Shown here one piece after another: positions 20,301 through 28,397 of a DNA stretch of 38,509 nucleotides. Under the pieces are notes generated by a model. It was not told where the DNA came from, did not search any database, and was given only the letters and a program-made list of their open reading frames with translations. The translations under genes were made by a program, and so were the position numbers. The stretch's first letter is position 1; every line of letters begins with the position of its first letter. The stretch is taken from the NCBI GenBank assembly GCA_027485365.1, contig JAIXRD010000193.1:1-38509 (forward strand). Reading direction: 5' to 3'. The DNA is from Cryomorphaceae bacterium. GTDB lineage: Bacteria; Bacteroidota; Bacteroidia; Flavobacteriales_D; Crocinitomicaceae.

Positions 20301-20410
20301 GGATTTTAACTGAAGCAAATGCCCTTAAACTGGAGATTGAACGCTTAATGAATCCCACGAAAACTATTGAAAGTGATCCACAAAAAACCATTGACATTAA
20401 ACCCGAATAA
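17342..20410 (+). CDS. Large tetratricopeptide-repeat protein, exported
   Basis: 1022 aa; N-terminal signal; repeated TPR patterns (e.g. 'GDSYFKLNQYKEAAQYLLIF', 'GDIYFKKAKYKEAITEFKTFL'). Confidence 0.85.
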   Translation: MRKSLFFLFFIWIGVGSCFYGQETIKTNSVYRDYHRAWELYEKSQFTAARIEFENFIKQPLDRNDPFLIKAYYYQGMSALALYNDDAISLLNTFNQTYQENPYKNTINVEIGNYFFQKEDYTAAIPYYELVNSSELDSVNKEVYFFKKGYSYFIEGQQKEALNAFKEVKNSAGQYGAISLYYYAHLNYTLGSLTESKTAFHRLKYQPEFTTIAPYYIVQINHKQGLYDSVIAYAPSVLDTAELGNYNDIVHLLGDSYFKLNQYKEAAQYLLIFDKRAKTTRIDDYQLGFSLMNTNRGEEAITFLERAARFDDSLGQTAMYHIANCYLNADKMLPARNAFERVSKMTAKPILAEDALYQFAVISFKIDINPYDESVRAFEDYLKKYPNSNRKSDIFQYLVNVYASTSNYAKALESLNKIPNKDAQLKNVYQTVAFNYGVDLYQKSLLDSAFNTFGLVDKYPNEPEIMAKAKFWRGDIYFKKAKYKEAITEFKTFLAAPSANLLEEKPDAYYSIAYAYLEQDQLTDALEYFGIYLQSKPQNAEKKLDAMFQLADGNYSQGKDEQAIKYYKEILAKKTEQADRASFYLAKSYGYNKQPLLKISTLEELTADYPKSKYIQNASYELAMSYKAQSDFTKSFEGFERYVLNYPKSPKVVNCRIEMADIYYKQWKYQLAESAYRSILLEYGNKKDICAVAAKGLMDVYVAMKSPERAEEVANEYDCAGLSADEKENLYFNPALQSYVDSNYVEAIPKFNQYLSKFPNGKFSQDAHFYAGNACLRLKDTLAALPHYEAYLAGPTASYFEPVAFKISAYYYEKKNYESARIYYLKLEQYASKPNNINAAKIGLMRCEFLLKNYQGANNYAKQVREISGLNQPLKVEAEYAYGMSAFYLNNYSTAEPSLRWLVKNTGTIKGAEAKYTLAEIQFKNNVLDSAVILVKELLKMKPSYNYWVAKGLILQTKVHMQLGELLEAEQTITSVIDFYPIKEEDGILTEANALKLEIERLMNPTKTIESDPQKTIDIKPE

Positions 20411-20411
20411 C

Positions 20412-22130
20412 ATGAAGTACTTTTTGATTTTATTGATTGGGGGTTGGAGTTCTTTGCTTTTTGCTCAGTCCGATGTGTTTGAAACGGATGGAAAGGGAAA
20501 TAGAGATATTGAACGTACGCATCGAATCGCTTCTTCTCCAAAAATTATTGACTCCATTAAAACATCTGCTGTTCCTAATCGCGCCTTGCTTGGACCAAAA
20601 TTAAATGTAAAAATTCAAGTGGATACCATACAAGCTGCTACAATAGAAACAGAACAGTTGCTTGAAAAATTCTATCCCTTTTATTTAAAATTAGGCATGG
20701 GTTCCACCTTAATGCCTTTGGGTGAGTTTTATGTTAATTCTACCCGGTCCCGATCAAATTATTATGGACTGCATGTAAAACACCTCAGTTTCTTTGGAGA
20801 TGTAAAAACGCGCGACAAGCAACAACTTGCGCCAGCTGGCTTTGACCAAACCAGCGTACAAGGCAATTTTGAAACATTTCAAAAGAAGTATACACTTCGA
20901 ACGAATTTAAATTATACAAACCATGGTTTTCACTATTACGGATTAACCCAACCCGAAGTAGATAAAGATTCGATTGCACAACGGTACCAACTGGTTAATG
21001 CACATGCAGACATCAGAACAAATCGGGGCGATACGGGCGTGTTCAATGTACAAACCACGATTGATTTTAGATATACAGGGACTGCTTCGCCTATGGCAGA
21101 TAGCTTAAAAGATTGGCGAGCAAAAGAACAAGGGTTTAATATCAATGGCTTAGGATACCTTCGCTCTGGAAACAATATGTTTTATGGCAACCTTGGTGTT
21201 AGATACAACGGATATGCATATGGAATTCAAGATTCTATATTAAGCCTTTCAGATAGCGGGATCGTTCGGAAAAACACCATCCTAGATATTAATCCTGGAA
21301 TTAAAAGTACCTTATTGAATAACAAACTAATGATTGATGCGGGCTTTAGAGTAAGTGTTGATTTCGCTCAAGAAACCCGAGCTTATTTCTTTCCTGCAAT
21401 CACTATGCAATATGCGTTATCTTCCAACCAATTTGTTCCCTTTATTGCACTTCAAGGCCAAGCTAAACAAAGTTCTTTAACCGGTTTCTACCAAGAAAAT
21501 CAGTTTGTATTGCCAAATCTTCTTATTCAGAACCAAATTAATCCGTATGATATTCAACTTGGATTTAAAGGAGTCGCGGCAAGAAAATTTAGCTACGGAT
21601 TATCCGCAAACTTCATTAAAGAAAACAACCGGGCATTTTTTGTTACCGATACCTTAATTTCAACAGGAAATAAATTTACCTTGGTTTATGATTCGTTAAA
21701 TCACACGAAAATCGAAGGACGTCTAGGTTATCAAGTAGACAAGAAACTAGCCATCGATTTAATAGCTCGATACCATTCGTACGAGATGTTCAATGAAGCG
21801 AAAGCCTGGAACCTACCACAAGCGGAAGTGATCTTAAATGCTAGCTATAACTTATTCGATAAGTTTTTAGTGAAAGCTGGACTAGATTTATCTTTTGGAA
21901 GGTATGCTAAAGTTTATGCATTAGGTGAAAATGTGACCGAACTTAATAATCAATTTGTTTATAACCTAGGGAGTGTTATTGATGGTAACCTAACCTTGGA
22001 ATATAGATATAACAAACGCCTTTCTGCATTTATTCAACTCAACAACATCGCTTCTCAGCGATACCTGAGATTTTATAACTACCCTGTTATGCCGATTTCC
22101 GTGTTCGGTGGATTAACAATAAAGTTTTAA
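20412..22130 (+). CDS. Outer-membrane beta-barrel protein (TonB-receptor/porin-like barrel)
   Basis: Start at ATGAAGTAC inside the longer ORF; signal peptide MKYFLILLIGGWSSLLFAQ; alternating aromatic beta-strands; terminal 'SVFGGLTIKF' ending in Phe. Confidence 0.75.
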   Translation: MKYFLILLIGGWSSLLFAQSDVFETDGKGNRDIERTHRIASSPKIIDSIKTSAVPNRALLGPKLNVKIQVDTIQAATIETEQLLEKFYPFYLKLGMGSTLMPLGEFYVNSTRSRSNYYGLHVKHLSFFGDVKTRDKQQLAPAGFDQTSVQGNFETFQKKYTLRTNLNYTNHGFHYYGLTQPEVDKDSIAQRYQLVNAHADIRTNRGDTGVFNVQTTIDFRYTGTASPMADSLKDWRAKEQGFNINGLGYLRSGNNMFYGNLGVRYNGYAYGIQDSILSLSDSGIVRKNTILDINPGIKSTLLNNKLMIDAGFRVSVDFAQETRAYFFPAITMQYALSSNQFVPFIALQGQAKQSSLTGFYQENQFVLPNLLIQNQINPYDIQLGFKGVAARKFSYGLSANFIKENNRAFFVTDTLISTGNKFTLVYDSLNHTKIEGRLGYQVDKKLAIDLIARYHSYEMFNEAKAWNLPQAEVILNASYNLFDKFLVKAGLDLSFGRYAKVYALGENVTELNNQFVYNLGSVIDGNLTLEYRYNKRLSAFIQLNNIASQRYLRFYNYPVMPISVFGGLTIKF

Positions 22131-22179
22131 TTCATTGTATATCAGTAAGTTGATAAATTAAAAATACTATTAAGTAAAG

Positions 22180-22206
22180 ATTTGCGTTTCCTCGCAAATT
22201 TTTATT
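22180..22206 (+). terminator. Putative Rho-independent terminator downstream of the beta-barrel gene
   Basis: Inverted repeat ATTTGCG-TTTCCT-CGCAAAT (22180-22199) followed by TTTTATTT. Confidence 0.6.
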
Positions 22207-22207
22207 T

Positions 22208-25153
22208 ATGCCTAAACTACTTTTAATTTATCTTGTCCTTTCAATGCACCTCAGGGTGTTTAGTCAAGCGGTTAATTTTTCTGCCGCATACCAACAACAT
22301 CCGGAAATTCCTCGCGGATTTTTAGAAGCAATTTCCTATACACATACACGCTTTACCCAAATTAATCCTGAAGAATCTCTAAGTTGTTCAGGAATGCCCC
22401 TCCCTTTCGGAATTATGGGAGTTTTTGACCATGGAAATGGATATTTTTTAGAAAATGCTAAACGAATCGAATCCTTAAGTGGAATTAGCATTACCGCTCA
22501 AAAAAATAATGTAATGATGCAAGTAGAAGCCTATGCATCAGCCTGTGCAAGCCTCATCCAAAGTTACGCCGTCACGGGAGATAACACGCCAGAATTAATG
22601 TATAATTTAATGTGGGAACTGAGTGAAATTCCTCGAGAAGGAAGTATTAATCGGTTCGCCTTTGAATCCAGCGTTTTGGAAGTATTTCGTTTTTTAACCG
22701 ATGAATCCCAAGCGGCTACTTTTGGCTTTCCATTGTATGAAATCAATATGAAAGACTTCTTTGGAAGAAATAACTATGCGGTGTTAACCGCAACAACCGT
22801 TACCATTGATTCCACCGGAATTAAAAACCAAGATCAACTCCATTACCATGGAGGAAATAGTTTAAAATCTATCAATTACGGACCCGCCCTTTGGAATGCA
22901 GCACCCACGTGTAACTATAGCAGTAGAAACGGAAGCGCCATTTCAGCGGTAACCATTCATACGGTACAAGGAACCTATGCCGGAGCTATTTCGTGGGGAC
23001 TAAACTGCAACGCGCAAGTATCCTATCATTATGTGGTGCGCAGTTCAGACGGTCAAGTTACCCAAATGGTCTTAGAAAGCAACAAGGCTTGGCACGTGGG
23101 TAATGAAAACGGATACACCATTGGAATAGAACATGAAGGGTATGTTTCTAATGCCGCGTGGTACACGCCATCGCTTTATCAATCCTCTGCAAACCTGGTA
23201 AAAGACATTACCCAAAGTGGGTATGGAATAAATCCGAAACGGACCTATGATGGTGCAAGCTCAAGTACTACGCAATTGCTCGGTAATTGCATCCGCATCA
23301 AGGGACATCAGCATTATGCTAACCAAAGCCACACCGACCCTGGAATTAATTGGAATTGGAATAAATACTATGGATTAGTCAACGACACCTATACCCCAAC
23401 ACTGCTTACCAATCCTTCAGGAACCTTTTATGACTCTGGTGGGGCAAATGGAAATTACGCGTCTGATGAGCGAAGTGTTTGGGTAATCCAAGCCACGCAA
23501 GGAAGTACAATTACACTTCAATTTACTGCCTTCGAATTAGAGGCTTCCTTTGATAAGTTATTGCTGTACAACGGCCCAAACCTAAATTCTCCGTTACTCG
23601 GTAGTTTTACTGGCAACAGCATTCCACCAAACATCCAATCTACCGGAAACACCTTAACCATAGAATTTCGTTCGGATTGCGCCACCCAATTGGCTGGTTG
23701 GGTTGCCAACTACCATACCGTTGCGCTTACCAACGATATTACTCCACCGGTTAGCACCTTAAGTTATACTGGAACTTGGCAAACGCAATCGTTCACCGCT
23801 GCGTTTCAAGATACCGATGCCTCTGTAATAAAACACAAATTCTATCATGTAGCAGCAAGAGCATCTTCAACAACACCCTTTTTATCCAATCAACCGATGG
23901 GTTTCTTTGAAGATGAATTTAATGGCAATTCAGGACTTTGGACCAATCAATCAGGGAATTTTCAAGTCATGAATGGATGTTTTATTCTGAACGACGCCAC
24001 ACAGAATAATTCAAACGCGTATGCCCAAGTAAGCCAATCTTCACAACATACGTACTTATATACTTGGAAACAACGAATTACATCCAGCAACGCCAATCAA
24101 CGCGCAGGAATGCACTTTTTCTGTAGCGATCCAACCCTGCAGAATCGAGGCAATTCCTACTTTGTATATTTTAGAGAAGAAACGGATAAGGTTCAACTAT
24201 ATAAAGTAATGAACGATGTCTTTAGCTTAGTCAAAGAAGATTCAGTTAATGTCTTGGTAAATCAATGGGATCAAGTCTATGTTACCTATAATCCACAAAG
24301 TGGATTAATTCAGGTATACCTTAATGCGTTACAAGTGTGTACTTGGACCGATGCCAACCCGCTTCAACAAGGTACCGCGATTTCCTTGCGCTCTGGAGCA
24401 TGTACTGTAACGTTTGATGAAGTTTATGTCTATAAAAATCACTCAAACAGCGAACTAATTGCGGTTGGACCCATGCAGGAAATTCATCAGCAAAGTGACC
24501 AACAGATTCCGAGTGGAAAGATTAGAGTTATTGCCATGGATAGCCTTGGAAACTGGAATGTTCCACATGAAACCTTAGTTCAGGTAGACTGGACCGCACC
24601 CGTAATTTCCTCACTAAACGATGGTGCATACTCGGATATAGACAGTGTATATCAACCGATTCTTGAAGGGAATTGGATAGATAATGAGCCACATTCTGGA
24701 CTGGGTTATCAATCTATTGACATCGGAAGTTCCCCTTTGGGAAATGATTTTGTTCAAGCGCATCCGGTAGCGAATAATACATTTACACTCAGTGCAAACG
24801 GGATGGTACCAAACCAAATTTATTATACCACACTTCAGGTGAGTAATCAAGCCGGGTTAAGCACTCAGCTATGTTCCGACGGACAACGCTTTATCAATCA
24901 CGCGAATATCGAATTGAATAATCCGCTAATGGACGTGATACTCTTTCCAAATCCAATTCAAGACGGGCAATTAAGCATTGAAAATTTGATGTTCCCGGTG
25001 GAATTAACGGTGTATGATTTAAATGGCAGGTTGATTAATACCCGTGAAATTACGAACGATGGAAAAACACCCTTGGATCTAAGCACCGGAAGGTATTTAA
25101 TCAAACTCTCCGGAAACGGACATGAATTAATAAAACAAGTGATTGCCTATTGA
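22208..25153 (+). CDS. T9SS-secreted N-acetylmuramoyl-L-alanine amidase (Amidase_2) with CUB and LamG-like domains, paralog 1
   Basis: 981 aa; signal peptide; 'AVTIHTVQGTYAGAISWGLN', 'HYVVRSSDGQVTQMV...AWHVGN...TIGIEHEGYV', 'KGHQHYANQSHTDPGINWNW'; CUB-like 'YDSGGANGNYASDERSVWVIQ'; C-terminal 'ILFPNPIQDGQLSIENL'. Confidence 0.88.
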   Translation: MPKLLLIYLVLSMHLRVFSQAVNFSAAYQQHPEIPRGFLEAISYTHTRFTQINPEESLSCSGMPLPFGIMGVFDHGNGYFLENAKRIESLSGISITAQKNNVMMQVEAYASACASLIQSYAVTGDNTPELMYNLMWELSEIPREGSINRFAFESSVLEVFRFLTDESQAATFGFPLYEINMKDFFGRNNYAVLTATTVTIDSTGIKNQDQLHYHGGNSLKSINYGPALWNAAPTCNYSSRNGSAISAVTIHTVQGTYAGAISWGLNCNAQVSYHYVVRSSDGQVTQMVLESNKAWHVGNENGYTIGIEHEGYVSNAAWYTPSLYQSSANLVKDITQSGYGINPKRTYDGASSSTTQLLGNCIRIKGHQHYANQSHTDPGINWNWNKYYGLVNDTYTPTLLTNPSGTFYDSGGANGNYASDERSVWVIQATQGSTITLQFTAFELEASFDKLLLYNGPNLNSPLLGSFTGNSIPPNIQSTGNTLTIEFRSDCATQLAGWVANYHTVALTNDITPPVSTLSYTGTWQTQSFTAAFQDTDASVIKHKFYHVAARASSTTPFLSNQPMGFFEDEFNGNSGLWTNQSGNFQVMNGCFILNDATQNNSNAYAQVSQSSQHTYLYTWKQRITSSNANQRAGMHFFCSDPTLQNRGNSYFVYFREETDKVQLYKVMNDVFSLVKEDSVNVLVNQWDQVYVTYNPQSGLIQVYLNALQVCTWTDANPLQQGTAISLRSGACTVTFDEVYVYKNHSNSELIAVGPMQEIHQQSDQQIPSGKIRVIAMDSLGNWNVPHETLVQVDWTAPVISSLNDGAYSDIDSVYQPILEGNWIDNEPHSGLGYQSIDIGSSPLGNDFVQAHPVANNTFTLSANGMVPNQIYYTTLQVSNQAGLSTQLCSDGQRFINHANIELNNPLMDVILFPNPIQDGQLSIENLMFPVELTVYDLNGRLINTREITNDGKTPLDLSTGRYLIKLSGNGHELIKQVIAY

Positions 25154-25164
25154 TGCTGATGATA

Positions 25165-25259
25165 AGGCAAGCTTCAAACGCCGCAGGCAAATGGGTAGCG
25201 AAAATGGATTCGAAATCTTTGGATACATATTCTAACACATCCAAGCCTGCGGCTTTTAT
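25165..25259 (-). pseudogene. Fragment of 2-hydroxyacid dehydrogenase gene (partial copy of 28501-28600)
   Basis: 25173-25259 vs 28514-28600: 80/87 identical by hand alignment; flanked by AGGCAAGC (25165-25172 = 28501-28508) with a 5-nt deletion. Reverse strand reads KAAGLDVLEYVSKDFESIFATHLPAAFE vs KAAGLDVLEFESKDFESIFATQLPASFE. Confidence 0.93.
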
Positions 25260-25356
25260 AAACGTGAACAACGTAAGCTCTCAAAGGTATTTGGGGTATT
25301 GTAATTGTCCCGTTCTTCCCATTCAATTTCTTGCTGTAATTACAGCACGTTTCTAA
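25255..25356 (+). pseudogene. Remnant of the 3' end (last 33 codons plus stop) of a second outer-membrane beta-barrel gene
   Basis: FINVNNVSSQRYLGYCNCPVLPIQFLAVITARF* aligns gaplessly with FIQLNNIASQRYLRFYNYPVMPISVFGGLTIKF* of the 20412-22130 protein (16/33 identical, same stop position). Confidence 0.85.
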
Positions 25357-25424
25357 ACCAGAACTTAACAATCATTTATTATCGAAATAAAATTTTTCTT
25401 TAGAACTTTGCCAATAATAACAAA

Positions 25425-28397
25425 ATGTTAATTATGCGATTATTCTTGTTTATTCTGTTCTCTACTTTTGCTCTTGGCGTCACAACAGCACAATCGGTAT
25501 CTTTCGACCATGCTTATCAACAGTTTCCTTCTGTTCCTAAGGGGTTCCTAGAGGCCTACGCCTTTACACATACGCGCATGGTGCCCGTAGATTCGCAAGA
25601 AACAACTCCTTGTTCTGGTATGCCTTTGCCTTATGGCATCATGGGGGTGTTCGCGGATGGAAAAGGGTATTTTAATGAGAACGGAAAACTCATTGGAAAA
25701 CTCAGTCGAATTGGAATAAATGAACAAAAAGATCAGGTTTCTGTGCAAATATTTGCCTTTGCAAAGGCCTGTGATTCACTGTTACGCTTTTGGGAAACAA
25801 CCCAAAATTCCCGTAAAACAGAGGCGGAAAAAATATATGGTCTCATGGCTGTTTTGACTGAATTTCCCCAAAACAATGAAGGCAACTTATATGCCTTTCA
25901 AAGCAGCGTTTACGAAGTTTATTCCTTTTTAAACGATGAGTATTATGCCGCTACGTATAATTTTCCACTATATGCTTTGGATATGAAGGCACAATTTGGT
26001 GAAAAGAATTATGCCGTGCTTTCATCCCAAAAACTAACCTTATCTGACGAGGGCATAACCAATGTGGATGGTGTTAAATACGATGCTCAAATCGCTCAAC
26101 TCAAGTCGGCTGACTATGGTCCTGCCTTGTGGACAGCAGCACCAACCTGCAATTACAGTTCGCGAAATGGAACGGCAATCTCTGCGGTCACCATTCACAC
26201 TGTACAAGGAACCTATTCCGGAGCAATTTCTTGGGGCTTAAATTGTAACTCACAGGTTTCTTATCATTACGTGGTAAGAAGTTCTGATGGACAAACCACA
26301 CAAATGGTATTAGAAACAAACAAGGCTTGGCATGTAGGCACGGCGAATCCTTACACCATTGGAATAGAACACGAAGGGTATGTTTCAAATCCGACATGGT
26401 ATACCAACGCTATGTACCAAGCATCCGCCAACTTAGTTAAAGACATTACACAGAGTGGCTATGGCATTAACCCACTTCGGACCTATCACGGGGCATCCTC
26501 AACAAGCACCCAAACGCTTGGGAATTGTTTAAAAATAAAAGGCCACCAGCATTACCCAAGTCAATTACATACCGACCCAGGAATTAATTGGAATTGGGAA
26601 AAATACTACCGTCTCATAAACAACACCTATACACCAACCCTCATCACAAATGCCAGCGGTAGCTTTTTTGACACCGGAGGTGCAGGGGCAAATTATCCAA
26701 ACGACGAAAGAAGAGTGTGGGTTATTCAACCCGTTGGCGCGAGCAACATTACCCTGACTTTTACGCAATTCAATGTGCAACCGGTATTTGATAAGATGAT
26801 TATCTATGACGGAGCGAACATTAATGCACCGATTATTGGGTCCTATTCAGGAAGTACCTTGCCCGCAATAGCAACCTCTACAACAGGTGCCTTAACCATT
26901 GAATTTCGTTCGGATTGTACTACCACCCAAACCGGTTGGAGCGCTACATATGTGTCCTCTCAAAACAACATCGACAATACGCCTCCTTCTTGTGTGGCAA
27001 CGGTGCCTCAAGTTTGGAATACCCAGGATTTCACTGCCACCTTACAATCGACAGATGCACAGTCGGGTGTTTTAAAATCTTACTACAATGTCTCAGACCG
27101 TTCTTCGATGAATGCAAAATTCTTCAGTAATCCCAGTTATGGGTTTTTACGAGATGAATTTACCTTAAACAACCTTCAATGGACAAATCAAACAGGGGCA
27201 TATCAAGTAAACGCTGGGGTATTCTCCTTAAACGATGCAAGCCAAAACAATTCCAATGCGTACGCCCAATTAACCCAAAACACCGGCTCCATTTATTTAT
27301 ACACCTGGAGACAACGCATGACCTCTAGCAACGCAAACCAGCGAGCAGGAATGCACTTTTTCTGCAGCGATCCAACCCTGCCAAATCGAGGCAATTCCTA
27401 TTTCGTTTTTTTCAGAGAAGAGACGAATAAGGTACAGATTTACAAGGTTATCAATGATGCATTTACAATTGTATTTGAAGACACGGCTATCATGGCGCCT
27501 AACGTATGGTATAAAGTTTACACGCATTACAATCCTTCTAATGGATGGATCAAGGTATATTTAAATGGTGTTTCTATTGCACAGTGGCAAGACGCGAACC
27601 CTCTGCTTACCGGAAACTCTGTTTCATTGCGATCTGGAGGCTGTACCATAGATTTTGATGACATCTTTGTATACAAGGCAAATTCACCTACGGAAATTGT
27701 TTCTGTTGGGGCTAATAAAGAAATCAGGTACCAAAGTGATCAACAAATTCAGTCTGGTGATATTCGTATGATTGCCATTGATTCCGCTGGAAACTGGTCT
27801 GCTCCCTCATCCCAATTGGTACAGGTAGATTGGACCGCACCACAGTTAAATGCCATCAACGATGGAGCAGGCAACGACATTGATACTGTATACACTTCTA
27901 CCCTTTATTCGAATTGGAACATCGTTGATCCTCATTCTGGAATCTCCTATTTTGATGTTTCTGTTGGAACAAGTGCGGGAAGTACAAACATCAGCAATTG
28001 GGTGGGAGTAAACAATGTCAACTCATATAACCATACGCTCGCCTCGCCGGTTTATAATACCACATATTACATAAATAATCGCGCTTTTAACAATGCAACG
28101 CTTACTGCTACTTACTCCACGGATGGGCAAAAATTGATTCTAAACGCAGGTTTACAAGAAGACCATTTATTAAACAATGTAGAGATTTATCCGAATCCGA
28201 ATGACGGTTCTGTGTTGTACTTTAATAATGTAACACAACCCATTCAAATTGATGTGTACGATGCCAACGGAAAATGCGTAATTTCATCAAAACTGCAACA
28301 AAACGGTGGGATTCCAATCTCTTTGGCCAATGGGTTTTATCAGGTGTGGGTCAAAAATTCGAATGACTTTGTGGTTAAAAAACTCATAGTTCATTGA
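25425..28397 (+). CDS. T9SS-secreted N-acetylmuramoyl-L-alanine amidase (Amidase_2) with CUB and LamG-like domains, paralog 2
   Basis: 990 aa; colinear with the 22208-25153 product over its full length with identical domain order; T9SS C-terminus 'IYPNPNDGSVLYFNNV...GFYQVWVKNSNDFVVKKLIVH'. Confidence 0.88.
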   Translation: MLIMRLFLFILFSTFALGVTTAQSVSFDHAYQQFPSVPKGFLEAYAFTHTRMVPVDSQETTPCSGMPLPYGIMGVFADGKGYFNENGKLIGKLSRIGINEQKDQVSVQIFAFAKACDSLLRFWETTQNSRKTEAEKIYGLMAVLTEFPQNNEGNLYAFQSSVYEVYSFLNDEYYAATYNFPLYALDMKAQFGEKNYAVLSSQKLTLSDEGITNVDGVKYDAQIAQLKSADYGPALWTAAPTCNYSSRNGTAISAVTIHTVQGTYSGAISWGLNCNSQVSYHYVVRSSDGQTTQMVLETNKAWHVGTANPYTIGIEHEGYVSNPTWYTNAMYQASANLVKDITQSGYGINPLRTYHGASSTSTQTLGNCLKIKGHQHYPSQLHTDPGINWNWEKYYRLINNTYTPTLITNASGSFFDTGGAGANYPNDERRVWVIQPVGASNITLTFTQFNVQPVFDKMIIYDGANINAPIIGSYSGSTLPAIATSTTGALTIEFRSDCTTTQTGWSATYVSSQNNIDNTPPSCVATVPQVWNTQDFTATLQSTDAQSGVLKSYYNVSDRSSMNAKFFSNPSYGFLRDEFTLNNLQWTNQTGAYQVNAGVFSLNDASQNNSNAYAQLTQNTGSIYLYTWRQRMTSSNANQRAGMHFFCSDPTLPNRGNSYFVFFREETNKVQIYKVINDAFTIVFEDTAIMAPNVWYKVYTHYNPSNGWIKVYLNGVSIAQWQDANPLLTGNSVSLRSGGCTIDFDDIFVYKANSPTEIVSVGANKEIRYQSDQQIQSGDIRMIAIDSAGNWSAPSSQLVQVDWTAPQLNAINDGAGNDIDTVYTSTLYSNWNIVDPHSGISYFDVSVGTSAGSTNISNWVGVNNVNSYNHTLASPVYNTTYYINNRAFNNATLTATYSTDGQKLILNAGLQEDHLLNNVEIYPNPNDGSVLYFNNVTQPIQIDVYDANGKCVISSKLQQNGGIPISLANGFYQVWVKNSNDFVVKKLIVH

